13,087 bases of DNA from CAZTYI01 sp964466185. GTDB taxonomy: Bacteria; Chlamydiota; Chlamydiia; Chlamydiales; SM23-39. The position numbers and the translations under genes are program-made. This document shows positions 1 to 7,254 of this stretch, in pieces. Position 1 is the stretch's first letter; the number at the start of each line of letters is the position of its first letter. Location of the stretch: contig CAYXMS010000035.1 in the NCBI GenBank assembly GCA_964466185.1, forward strand, positions 1-13,087, given 5' to 3'. Under the pieces are notes generated by a model that was given only the letters and a program-made list of their open reading frames with translations, was not told the DNA's origin and made no database searches.

Positions 1-28
1 ATTATTAGTAAAATGATCATATGATCTT

Positions 29-35
29 AAGGCGG
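29..35 (+). promoter_or_regulatory. Ribosome binding site deciding the start of the proline-rich protein
   Basis: AAGGCGG lies six bases before the ATG at 42. An in-frame ATG at 21 would place this site inside the coding region and would add seven residues (two of them arginine) before the hydrophobic core. The start at 42 gives a clean short signal peptide, so it is preferred. A similar GGCGG sits five bases before the putA-like gene. Confidence 0.55.
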
Positions 36-41
36 CTTAAC

Positions 42-623
42 ATGAGTTTTCATTATTTATTTTTTTTAGCGGTTTTAGTTTTTAGCTCAGTCTATAGCAA
101 TTCTCAAAAGGGTGAAAAGCAGGGAAAATTTTCCGCTTTGGTTAAGTATGAAAAAACTCAGTTTGATCATCAGCCGAAAATAAAAAAAATAGCAGGCTGC
201 ATGAAGGAAAATAATAAAAAACAGAAAAAAAATAGGGGAAGCAAACAAGCCAGAGACTTGCCGCTGCCGCCACCTAATGTTCCGCCAGATGTTCCGCCAC
301 AGGCCCCTCCCGCTCCGCCTCCTAATCTGCCGCCGCCTCCAACCATTGGTACAAAAGCCAGAAAGACAAATTCTCAAAAAGCAGAAAAAAACAATCGGAT
401 GGCCAAAGAGAAAAAAGATAATAAAAAATCAAAAGAAAGCTGGTGGACTAGAAGAAAAAAAACTAAACAAAGTCAGCAAGTCAGGGATTTGCCTTTGCCC
501 CCTCCAGGGCCAGGTCCTGGTATGGGGTCTGGAAATAAAAAAGAAAAAAAAGAATATCGTATGGCAAGAGAGTTGAGAAAAAGAAAAAAAGCCGATTTGC
601 CTCTGCCCCCTCCAGGCAGTTAA
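42..623 (+). CDS. Secreted lysine/proline repeat protein with three DLPLPPP blocks
   Basis: This 193-residue protein matches no family I recognise. Residues 1-19 form a signal peptide (hydrophobic LFFLAVLVF core, likely cut after VYS). The mature part alternates very basic lysine-rich linkers with proline blocks. The motif DLPLPPP occurs at residues 72-78, 149-155 and 185-191, the last almost at the C-terminus. The first block runs on into a long PP-rich segment to about residue 105. Each block follows a linker opening with a Met-(Ala)-Lys/Arg-Glu core (M54, M120, M174), so the protein is about three diverged copies of one unit. In the first two copies an arginine precedes the block, giving RDLPLPP, which fits the eukaryotic class I SH3-ligand pattern (basic-x-x-Pro-x-x-Pro). 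Many PPP runs imply a need for EF-P. Exported low-complexity proteins like this are common host-interaction candidates in intracellular bacteria, but function here is inference. It could instead be a structural envelope protein. Confidence 0.75.
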   Translation: MSFHYLFFLAVLVFSSVYSNSQKGEKQGKFSALVKYEKTQFDHQPKIKKIAGCMKENNKKQKKNRGSKQARDLPLPPPNVPPDVPPQAPPAPPPNLPPPPTIGTKARKTNSQKAEKNNRMAKEKKDNKKSKESWWTRRKKTKQSQQVRDLPLPPPGPGPGMGSGNKKEKKEYRMARELRKRKKADLPLPPPGS

Positions 624-629
624 AAGATA

Positions 630-676
630 TTGTGTTTGATCCAATACTTGTTTTATACTCTGAAAATTAAGATAGT
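630..676 (+). promoter_or_regulatory. Candidate promoter(s) for the HEAVH membrane protein
   Basis: Two overlapping sigma-70-like pairs lie in the 78-base gap before the gene at 702. One is TTGTGT (630-635), an 18-base spacer and TATACT (654-659). The other is TTGTTT (648-653), a 17-base spacer and GATAGT (671-676). The first has the better -10 box. In AT-rich DNA such matches arise often by chance, so this is weak evidence. No convincing terminator separates it from the upstream gene, so read-through is possible. Confidence 0.3.
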
Positions 677-701
677 ATAAATATTTTAATTTTAAGATTA
701 T

Positions 702-1592
702 ATGTTGGATTCCCAAAAACTTATCGATTTGAATTTTCAGGGATTTTGTCCAGGACCTGATGAGGATGAACAAAAATTTTTACAAAGGGTAAAACTGACT
801 GAAAAATTGATTTTAACTCCTGAGCAAGTCTTGCACACACAAAAAATACCTTTTTTAATTGATAAAGAACATAAAGTTAAAAAACCTTCGCTTAGCTGGA
901 TTAATGCCACTTTGATGCATCTTTATGGGTTTTATAAAGAAAATCTGCCTGCCTATTTTAGCAATCAGAGGCTTTCTTTTTTTGAAGGAGCTGCTACTTT
1001 TTTTATTAAAATTGATGAACACGAATTGCCCGTTTTGCTGCTTCGTAAAGAATTAAAGAAAAAACAGGGTTTTTTAGGTTTTTTTTATTCTTTAGAAGAA
1101 ATTTTAGCTCATGAAGCGGTTCATTTTTTAAGGAGTTCTTTTCTAGAAGATCAGTTTGAAGAGTTCTTTGCGTATCTAACTTCCAAACATTTTTTAAGAA
1201 AAATGTTTGGGCCTATGATTAAATCTTCCAGAGAAATATATATTTTTTTTGGCCTTTTATTAACCAGTTTGATTTTTGAATTTAGTTTTTTGCTTTTCCC
1301 CTGTGTGCTTTTAAAAAGCCTATTTTTTATGAGCGCCTCTTTGCCTTTGGCTTTTTTGGCAGCAGGACTTTTTAGAATGATTAAATTGCGCAAAGTCTTT
1401 AATCGCTGTTTGAAAAATTTAAAACAGGCGGTGGCTGAAAAAGCACTGCATCTTATGGTTAGATTAACTGATCAGGAAATTTTTTTTATTGCTCAAAATT
1501 GTAAAACTAAAAAAGTTGTGCAGGACTATGCTTTTGAAAAGAAAAAAAAATCTCTTCGTTGGAAAATGCTTTTTTCAGCTTATTTTTCTTAA
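702..1592 (+). CDS. Membrane protein with HEAVH zinc-metallopeptidase motif
   Basis: This 296-residue protein has no name I can give. The clearest signal is LAHEAVHFL at residues 135-143, an HExxH zinc-binding motif (H137, E138, H141) in a helix-like context. It is followed by an acidic cluster (E149, D150, E153, E154) that could supply the third, gluzincin-type ligand. Two hydrophobic segments follow at about 179-203 and 206-225, probably a membrane hairpin, then a basic helical C-terminal part. No signal peptide is seen, so the HExxH part probably faces the cytoplasm. The start at 702 has only a weak ribosome site (TAAG), but no better upstream ATG is visible in frame. The coding end overlaps the convergent rpoN end by 18 bases. 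A run of nine A at 1542-1550 lies near the 3' end. It may be a membrane-bound protease, or a protein with a chance HExxH, since activity cannot be judged from sequence alone. Confidence 0.7.
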   Translation: MLDSQKLIDLNFQGFCPGPDEDEQKFLQRVKLTEKLILTPEQVLHTQKIPFLIDKEHKVKKPSLSWINATLMHLYGFYKENLPAYFSNQRLSFFEGAATFFIKIDEHELPVLLLRKELKKKQGFLGFFYSLEEILAHEAVHFLRSSFLEDQFEEFFAYLTSKHFLRKMFGPMIKSSREIYIFFGLLLTSLIFEFSFLLFPCVLLKSLFFMSASLPLAFLAAGLFRMIKLRKVFNRCLKNLKQAVAEKALHLMVRLTDQEIFFIAQNCKTKKVVQDYAFEKKKKSLRWKMLFSAYFS

Positions 1593-2927
1593 ACAAGCTG
1601 AGACTATATTTAATTTTTTGCGATATTTGCTAACCGTTCTTCTTTTTAAAAAAATACCTAAAAGAGAAAGCTTTTGAGTTAGCTCCCGATCTGAAAGAGG
1701 TTGTTTTTTGTTTTCTTCCTGAATTAGTTTTTGTAGAATTTTAGCAGCAGAATTTTTGGACGTTTGAGAGCTTTTAGTTACAGGCAAGGAGAAAAAGTTT
1801 TTTAAAGGTTCTAATCCCCTTGGAGATAGTACATATTTGTACTTGACTATGCGATATAAGGAAGATTCCGAAATATTTAAGGCTTTGGCTGTTTCTGTTA
1901 AAGATAAAACAGATAGCAAATTTCCCAGCAGGTAATCTTTTTGTTTTTTTACAATTATAACGGCCAGTTGTTTTAATATCCTGTTTCTTCTTTGCAGGTT
2001 TTTTAAAAAATTGCGAGCGGAAAAAAAGCAGTTTTTTAAAAATTTATGCTCATTTAAAGATAATCCAGTATTTGTCTTTTGCTTTTTTTTAGAAATTTCC
2101 CTCAAGTTTTGATTGGCAATTAAATTTAGATATTGATGGTTAATTTTTAAAGACGGCAAAAAGTCTTTGTTTAAAAAAATTAAAAAATGGCCGTTTTTAT
2201 ATTCGATTCTCAGATCCGGTACAATAAATTGAGGCTTTTCCAAGATAAATTCGGCTGCTGGATTCAAAGACAATTTTTTTATGTCTTGAAGCGCTTGCTC
2301 TAGCGTGCTTTCAGAAATGTTTAAGTTTTGTAAAAGCTGTTTTTTTCGCTGCTTTAAAAATAAAGCAAAATGTTTTTTGATTATTTTATAAGCGATAGAA
2401 TGTTCTTTTTTTTGTTCTTTTAACTGCAGCAGAAAGAAATCTTTCAGGCTTTGAGAGCCAATGCCGATTGGAGCTATAAGCTGAACTTCTTTTAGAATTT
2501 GCCTGACCTTTTTTTCTCTTTCCTTCAGTTGCATGGCAATATTTTTGATTTTTTCCGTTAAAAACCCTTTTTCATTTAAAGAGCCAATTATATATTCAGC
2601 AATAAGATAATCTTGCTCGGAAAAATGGATCCTAGCCTGCTCTAGTAAATAGCTGTTAAGTGTTTGGTGAAAGCTAAAACCAGCCTTGTCTAGAGGGTTT
2701 AGATTTTCAGATGCTGATTTAGCATTTATATTTATGTTGCTTATATCAGGTAAAGAGGTTGATGGCTTGATATCTGCTTCTAAAAGAGGGTTTTTTAAAA
2801 TTTCTTCTTCAATCAGTTCTTTTAGTTCTAAAATCGGTAAAGAAAATATTTTTATTCCCTGTTTGAAAGCAGGTGAAAGAAAAATTTGTTGCCTGGGTTT
2901 GAGCTGTAGTTTTATACTAGGCTGCAT
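1575..2927 (-). CDS. rpoN: RNA polymerase sigma-54 factor
   Basis: A 450-residue sigma-54 with all parts of the family. Region I at residues 5-50 has the Gln/Leu-rich helix pattern (LQLKPRQQIFLSP, then the ENPLLE-like KNPLLE at 45-50) that contacts activators. The core-binding region spans about 90-300 (LIAPIGIGSQSL at 150-161; SLNPAAEF at 220-227; IVPDLRIE at 235-242). The DNA-binding HTH lies at about 342-380 (NISESSLYRIVKYKYVLSPRG). The RpoN box is KRRTVSKYRK at 428-437, close to the family's ARRTVAKYRE. The length lies within the usual 430-480. Sigma-54 recruits polymerase to -24/-12 promoters and needs an AAA+ activator, none of which is in this window. In Chlamydia, sigma-54 works with the CtcB/CtcC two-component system. 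The start ATG has only a weak site, AGG ten bases upstream. I saw no convincing -24/-12 promoter in the intergenic regions here. Confidence 0.96.
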   Translation of the reverse strand: MQPSIKLQLKPRQQIFLSPAFKQGIKIFSLPILELKELIEEEILKNPLLEADIKPSTSLPDISNININAKSASENLNPLDKAGFSFHQTLNSYLLEQARIHFSEQDYLIAEYIIGSLNEKGFLTEKIKNIAMQLKEREKKVRQILKEVQLIAPIGIGSQSLKDFFLLQLKEQKKEHSIAYKIIKKHFALFLKQRKKQLLQNLNISESTLEQALQDIKKLSLNPAAEFILEKPQFIVPDLRIEYKNGHFLIFLNKDFLPSLKINHQYLNLIANQNLREISKKKQKTNTGLSLNEHKFLKNCFFSARNFLKNLQRRNRILKQLAVIIVKKQKDYLLGNLLSVLSLTETAKALNISESSLYRIVKYKYVLSPRGLEPLKNFFSLPVTKSSQTSKNSAAKILQKLIQEENKKQPLSDRELTQKLSLLGIFLKRRTVSKYRKKLNIVSACLRKIS

Positions 2928-2959
2928 AAATTTTTAACCTGTATCAGTCAGCTTTCTCA

Positions 2960-2982
2960 TAACATAATTTTTTTTTATGTTA
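2960..2982. repeat. 8-bp inverted repeat in the rpoN/GT9 divergent promoter region
   Basis: TAACATAA (2960-2967) and TTATGTTA (2975-2982) are perfect inverted repeats separated by seven T. They lie in the 80 bases shared by rpoN (-) and the first GT9 gene (+). It could be an operator serving both genes or a weak AT-only hairpin. Its A/T richness lowers its significance. Confidence 0.4.
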
Positions 2983-2994
2983 GAAGCTTTTTTT

Positions 2995-2998
2995 GGAG
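2995..2998 (+). promoter_or_regulatory. Ribosome binding site deciding the start of GT9-1
   Basis: GGAG lies nine bases before the ATG at 3008. The alternative in-frame TTG start at 2993 overlaps this site and so is unlikely. Using 3008 also starts the protein directly before the first beta strand of the Rossmann-like fold. Confidence 0.7.
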
Positions 2999-3007
2999 AT
3001 TAAAAAT

Positions 3008-3973
3008 ATGCCGTTAAAAGCAGCGATTTTTTGCAGCCAAGGCCTAGGTGATGGCTTGATTTTTTTTATTGTAGCTAATAATTTGCAAGCTAATGGTTTT
3101 GAAGTTGTTGCTTATCATGACTTTTTATCTCAGATGCAGCCGTTTTTCCCTTTTTCTATTCAGCCTTTCCCTCCAACTAAATCTATAAAAAAAACTGTTC
3201 TGGAAAATGATTTGATAATTATTAATAGCAATTCTACTGAAAAATCTAAATTGGTAGTAGATCTCGCCAAAAAATATCAGCCTGGAAAAAGTTGGGTTTT
3301 GCATGCTACTACCTGCAAGGGAAAAAATCTGCCGGGGGATTTTTATTTGAATCCTACATTAACTATGGCAGAGAATTTAAAAATCTTTTGTCAAAGCGCT
3401 TTACATTTGAAAACAGCAATTAAGGAAAATGGCTTTGCTTGCCCTGTAAATAACCAAAAATTTCAAAATCTTAAATTTAGAAAATATAAAAATAGAATCG
3501 TTTTTCATCCCAGTTCTACAAATGTAAAAAAGAATTGGCCTTTGAAAAAGTTTTTAAAATTGGCCGAAATTTTAAAAACTCAAAAATATGATGTCTTTTT
3601 TATTTTAAAGGCTCAGGAAAAACCTTTTTTTATTAGTGAAATTATAAAAAATGGATTTCAGGCTCCCTGCTTTCAAAATTTAAAGGAAATGGTCTGTTTT
3701 CTTTATGAATCAGCTTTTTGTATAGGTAATGATTCGGGAATCGGACATTTAGCTTCTAATTTGGGATTGCCTGTGGTGACTATCTTTGCCGATTCGCGTA
3801 AAAAAATATTCTGGCGGCCTGATTGGTCTTTGGTTACCATTGCAGCGCCTTTTTCTTTTTTGCCGAATATCAAATATTTGCGCTTAAAAGAAAAATATTG
3901 GGACAAAATGGTGCCTGTTTTTAAGGTCTTTAATTCTTTTAAACAATTGGAAAAAATGGCTGAACAGTTATGA
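3008..3973 (+). CDS. Glycosyltransferase family 9 (heptosyltransferase-like) protein, first of a pair
   Basis: This 321-residue protein has the GT-B fold layout of the GT9/WaaC-WaaF family. The N-terminal half opens with a beta strand and the GLGD loop (residues 12-15). D15 aligns with the catalytic Asp of heptosyltransferases. The C-terminal, nucleotide-sugar-binding half has FHPSS at 166-170, KNWP at 175-178, and the family signature NDSGIGHLAS at 241-250, followed by FWRP at 268-271. Enzymes of this family move heptose or another sugar from ADP- or GDP-linked donors to LPS core or other surface glycans in the cytoplasm. Donor and acceptor cannot be read from sequence. Its stop overlaps the start of the second GT9 gene by ATGA, so the two are translationally coupled and probably act in one pathway. 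The pair is divergent from rpoN. The length is close to the usual 320-350. Confidence 0.88.
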   Translation: MPLKAAIFCSQGLGDGLIFFIVANNLQANGFEVVAYHDFLSQMQPFFPFSIQPFPPTKSIKKTVLENDLIIINSNSTEKSKLVVDLAKKYQPGKSWVLHATTCKGKNLPGDFYLNPTLTMAENLKIFCQSALHLKTAIKENGFACPVNNQKFQNLKFRKYKNRIVFHPSSTNVKKNWPLKKFLKLAEILKTQKYDVFFILKAQEKPFFISEIIKNGFQAPCFQNLKEMVCFLYESAFCIGNDSGIGHLASNLGLPVVTIFADSRKKIFWRPDWSLVTIAAPFSFLPNIKYLRLKEKYWDKMVPVFKVFNSFKQLEKMAEQL

Positions 3974-4971
3974 GAAAAATTGCTGTTTTTAGCTGCCCCG
4001 GGTTAGGAGATGGATTGATTTCGCTGCATTTGGCTTGGCTTTTGCAGCTCAATGGCTATATGGTAGAGCTTTTTCATAACGGCGATTTTCAGCAGCTGCA
4101 AGAATGGACGGCAATACCTATTAGAAAATATCCCCCTGTTTGCAATATAGAAAAACTGTTTCGGGAATACGACCAAATTTTTGTTTCCCAAGATTTAAAT
4201 AGTAACTATGTTCAGACTTTGATTAAAGAGGGAAAACAAAAAGATAGCCAGAAAATTTTAGTTTTAAATCCCGCTCCCTCTAAAAAATATTATCAGCAAA
4301 AATATTATGCAGATTGTTGTTTCAGACCGGATATTACGATGGTTCAAAATTTAAATCTTTTTGCTCAAAATATTTTAAAGCTTAAAAAGATTTCCGCTTC
4401 CAGCCCTTTAATGGTTCCACAAAAATTGCAAGTAAAAATAGATTCGCAAATAGATGAAAAAAGAAAAATAATAATTCATCCAACAGCCAGTAGGCCTGGT
4501 AAAAATTGGCCTTGTCAAAAATTTTTACAGCTAGCAGATTTTTTAGAAAAATACTTTCCCATAAAACATAGTTTTACAAAACATAGTTTTACAAAACAGA
4601 ACTGCAAAGTCTTTTTTGTAATTTCTGAAAAAGAAAAACAAGAGTTTTTTGATCCTAAAAACAGAATTAAAACTTTTTCCAACCTTCATGATCTGGCCGG
4701 GTTTTTGTTGGATGCTGCATTGTTTATAGGAGGAGATTCAGGCGTAGGTCATTTAGCTTCTGCTTTAAACGTGTCCACCTGTTCTATTTTTAGATCTTAT
4801 CGGCAAGCTTCTCTTTGGCGGCCGGGCTGGGGAAAAAATAAAATTATCGCGCCTTCTAGTTTAATTCCCAATATTCGAGGGTTTAGACTGCGTGATAAAA
4901 AATGGAAAAGTTTTATCAGCCTTAGACAGGTTAAAAGAAAAATAGGAGCGGAGTTTTCTGCAGACAATTAA
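3970..4971 (+). CDS. Glycosyltransferase family 9 (heptosyltransferase-like) protein, second of a pair
   Basis: This 333-residue paralogue of the preceding gene has the same landmarks in the same order: GLGD at residues 11-14 (D14 as presumed catalytic Asp), IHPTASRPGKNWP at 169-181, GGDSGVGHLAS at 254-264 and LWRPGW at 282-287. Shared features such as GLGDGLI, KNWP and the W-R-P block suggest a tandem duplication followed by divergence. Coupled to the first gene by a 4-base overlap, it probably adds the next sugar in the same surface glycan or works as its partner. An in-frame 15-bp tandem duplication puts HSFTK twice in a row at 200-209, between the sugar-nucleotide domain's first helix and its next strand. 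That is a likely surface loop, and the first paralogue lacks it. The 3' end overlaps the convergent uvrD end by 4 bases, leaving no room for a terminator outside coding sequence. Confidence 0.88.
   Translation: MRKIAVFSCPGLGDGLISLHLAWLLQLNGYMVELFHNGDFQQLQEWTAIPIRKYPPVCNIEKLFREYDQIFVSQDLNSNYVQTLIKEGKQKDSQKILVLNPAPSKKYYQQKYYADCCFRPDITMVQNLNLFAQNILKLKKISASSPLMVPQKLQVKIDSQIDEKRKIIIHPTASRPGKNWPCQKFLQLADFLEKYFPIKHSFTKHSFTKQNCKVFFVISEKEKQEFFDPKNRIKTFSNLHDLAGFLLDAALFIGGDSGVGHLASALNVSTCSIFRSYRQASLWRPGWGKNKIIAPSSLIPNIRGFRLRDKKWKSFISLRQVKRKIGAEFSADN
4563..4592 (+). repeat. 15-bp in-frame tandem duplication inside GT9-2
   Basis: The unit AAAACATAGTTTTAC occurs at 4563-4577 and again, identical, at 4578-4592, followed by a partial third copy (AAAACA). 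It keeps frame and duplicates five residues, HSFTK. Two identical copies suggest a recent replication-slippage event. Confidence 0.9.
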
Positions 4972-7199
4972 ATTTTGCCTACAGGTTTTAATTTGGCATA
5001 TTTAGCGGCTAAGGTTTTTTGGATTTTGTCTTTTTTAAAAAATATATCGTAAGCCAGGCCGAAAGAACAGCTATAGGCTTTTATGATTGTGCCTATTCCA
5101 AAAAGACTGTGCTCTACAAGATCGCCGGGATTGAATTTTTCTGTGTTTTCTGCTTTTTTATCTTCTTTTTCAAATACATAAAGGTTTTCCTGGCAAGTTT
5201 CTTTCTTAAGCGGTCTGGAAAAAGATTTTTTGCCCAGGCCTGAAAAAAAATGGCTTTTTCCAGAATAGACATTAGTAGACATGTTCTCAACCAGCTCTTG
5301 CGGCAGTTCTCCTAAAAAACGGGATGGTAGCATAAATCTTTGGGCTCCAAATAAAAAACGACAAGAAGAGACAGTTAGAAAAAGCCTTTTTTTAGCCCTG
5401 GTAATGCCGACGTAAAACAGACGCCTTTCTTCTTCTAACTTTTCAATTGAGTTCTTAGAATTGATGTGGGGAAAAAGATCTTCTTCCAGACCAGATATAA
5501 AAACAGTATCAAACTCTAACCCTTTGCCATGATGTAAGGTCATCAGTTTTAAAGTGTCTTGAGTATGCGCATTCGCATCTAAACTGGAAAGTAGAGACAG
5601 CTCTTCTAAAAATGAAATCAGTGGATTTTCTTTATTGCTTTCATCATATTCAGAAGCTTTGGCTATTAGCTCTTCCAGGTTTTCTTTCCTTTCCCAAAAT
5701 TTTTCTTTGTCTTCTTTTAAAAAATCTAAATAACCGGATTTTTCTAAAAGCTCGGAAATTAAGTCAAACAAAGTAATCTTTTGATTGAGCTTTTCTCTTA
5801 GCTTATAAATTAAGTCCAGATAGCCTTTTAGGTTCGTTTGTTGTTTCTGTCCTATTTTAATATGGGAAAATTGGTGGGGATTTTGTAGTACATTTTCTAA
5901 CAGTTTTAAGATCGGTAGATTGCTTTTTTCTGAAAGATATAGCAATTTGTTTAAAGAAGTTTCTCCAATTCCTCTTTTAGGAAGATTGACGGTTCTGGCA
6001 AAAGAGAGAAAATCACTGTCCGAGACTATTAGTTTTAAATAGGCTAAAACGTCTTTGATCTCTTTTCTTTGATAGAAGCTGATTCCCCCATAAATGACAT
6101 AAGGTATCTGATGGGTTAATAGCAAATCCTCAAAAATACGAGATTGAGCATTAGTGCGGTAAAAAATGGAAATGTCATTTAAAGACAAAGCCTGTGTTTT
6201 TTTTAGTTGTGAGATTTTTTGGATGATAAAAAGAGCTTCTTCTTTGTCGGTATCTAAAATAGCCGAATTTATTTTTTCGCCTTCTCCAAGTTCGGAAAAC
6301 AGTTCTTTATGTTTACGATTTTCATTATTGGCAATAACAGCATTGGCAGCTTTTAAAATCAAGTTGCAGGAACGGTAATTTTGTTTTAAGGTAATGGTCT
6401 TAGAGCCCGGGAACAATTTTTCAAAATTTAAAATGTTCTTATAACGGGCGCCTCTCCATGAATAAATCGATTGATCAGGATCTCCTACTGCAAAAATGTT
6501 TTTATGCCGGTCTGCCAGATGCAGAGTAAGTTCATGCTGGGCATAATTAGTATCCTGATATTCATCGATTAATAAAAATTGCCAGCGTTTTTGATATATT
6601 TTTTTGGTTTCCGGGCTGTTTTTTAACAGGTTAACTGTTAAATAAAGTAAATCATCAAAATCAACGGCATTATATTCTTTGAGCCGAGTTTGATAAAGTT
6701 CAAATGCTTTTAAAAAGTCTTGTTTTTTATGCCCGTCCGTTGAATCGAAAAGATCTTGAAAAGATAAATCATTTTTAGCCTTGGAAATTAAAAGACGCAT
6801 TTCTTTAACATTTTCCATGCCTAAATGTTTTAAACAGGTTCTTAAAAGCTTAAAAACATCTTCTTCATCATAAATGCTAAAATTGTTTCGGTAGCCTAAA
6901 AGATGTATTTTTTCTCGTAGTATTTTGGCTCCAAGACTATGAAAAGTACAGATCAAAGGACGGCTTTCAAATTGATTTTTAGATTTTATGCGCTCCTGCA
7001 TTTCTCTGGCTGCTTTATTAGTAAAGGTTACTGCTAAAATATTAATAGCTGGAATTCCTAAAGAAAGCAGATAAGAAATTCTTTCTGTAACTACACGTGT
7101 TTTTCCGGAGCCTGCTCCCGCTAAAACTAAAAGCGGGCCTTCAATGTGCTGCATGGCCTGTAATTGCTGAGAATTTAATTTTAAAATATCTTTTTGCAT
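4968..7199 (-). CDS. uvrD: UvrD/PcrA-type superfamily 1 DNA helicase
   Basis: This 743-residue 3'-5' helicase has every SF1A motif: Walker A GAGSGKT (28-34), motif Ia TFTNKAAREM (58-67), Walker B IDEYQDT (211-217), motif III GDPDQSIYSWRGA (239-251), motif IV QNYRS (273-277), motif V TLHHGKGLEF (554-563) and motif VI VGITRAKKRL (597-606). The last 55 residues (from about 689, FNPGDLVEHSLFGIGTI) match the C-terminal tudor-like domain of PcrA/UvrD, which in other bacteria binds RNA polymerase. The length is normal for PcrA/UvrD, so it should act in nucleotide excision repair, mismatch repair and clearing of replication or transcription blocks. It lies 55 bases downstream of the putA-like gene on the same strand with no obvious ribosome site, so co-transcription is likely. 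Together with rpoN it recalls the chlamydial uvrD-rpoN neighbourhood. The PcrA name would be equally acceptable. Confidence 0.96.
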   Translation of the reverse strand: MQKDILKLNSQQLQAMQHIEGPLLVLAGAGSGKTRVVTERISYLLSLGIPAINILAVTFTNKAAREMQERIKSKNQFESRPLICTFHSLGAKILREKIHLLGYRNNFSIYDEEDVFKLLRTCLKHLGMENVKEMRLLISKAKNDLSFQDLFDSTDGHKKQDFLKAFELYQTRLKEYNAVDFDDLLYLTVNLLKNSPETKKIYQKRWQFLLIDEYQDTNYAQHELTLHLADRHKNIFAVGDPDQSIYSWRGARYKNILNFEKLFPGSKTITLKQNYRSCNLILKAANAVIANNENRKHKELFSELGEGEKINSAILDTDKEEALFIIQKISQLKKTQALSLNDISIFYRTNAQSRIFEDLLLTHQIPYVIYGGISFYQRKEIKDVLAYLKLIVSDSDFLSFARTVNLPKRGIGETSLNKLLYLSEKSNLPILKLLENVLQNPHQFSHIKIGQKQQTNLKGYLDLIYKLREKLNQKITLFDLISELLEKSGYLDFLKEDKEKFWERKENLEELIAKASEYDESNKENPLISFLEELSLLSSLDANAHTQDTLKLMTLHHGKGLEFDTVFISGLEEDLFPHINSKNSIEKLEEERRLFYVGITRAKKRLFLTVSSCRFLFGAQRFMLPSRFLGELPQELVENMSTNVYSGKSHFFSGLGKKSFSRPLKKETCQENLYVFEKEDKKAENTEKFNPGDLVEHSLFGIGTIIKAYSCSFGLAYDIFFKKDKIQKTLAAKYAKLKPVGKI

Positions 7200-7254
7200 A
7201 AAAATTTTTATTCGAATTGGGTTTTAAGAGAAAATTGTAAAGGCTTTGGTAAAA

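Noticed and set aside
258..345. C-rich stretch as a possible G-quadruplex on the minus strand
   Set aside because: The runs are mostly two bases long and are explained by proline codons.
87..377. Minus-strand reading frame opposite the proline-rich gene, rich in Arg and Trp
   Set aside because: It is the antisense shadow of proline codons, has no ribosome site, and the + strand frame has a signal peptide and repeats.
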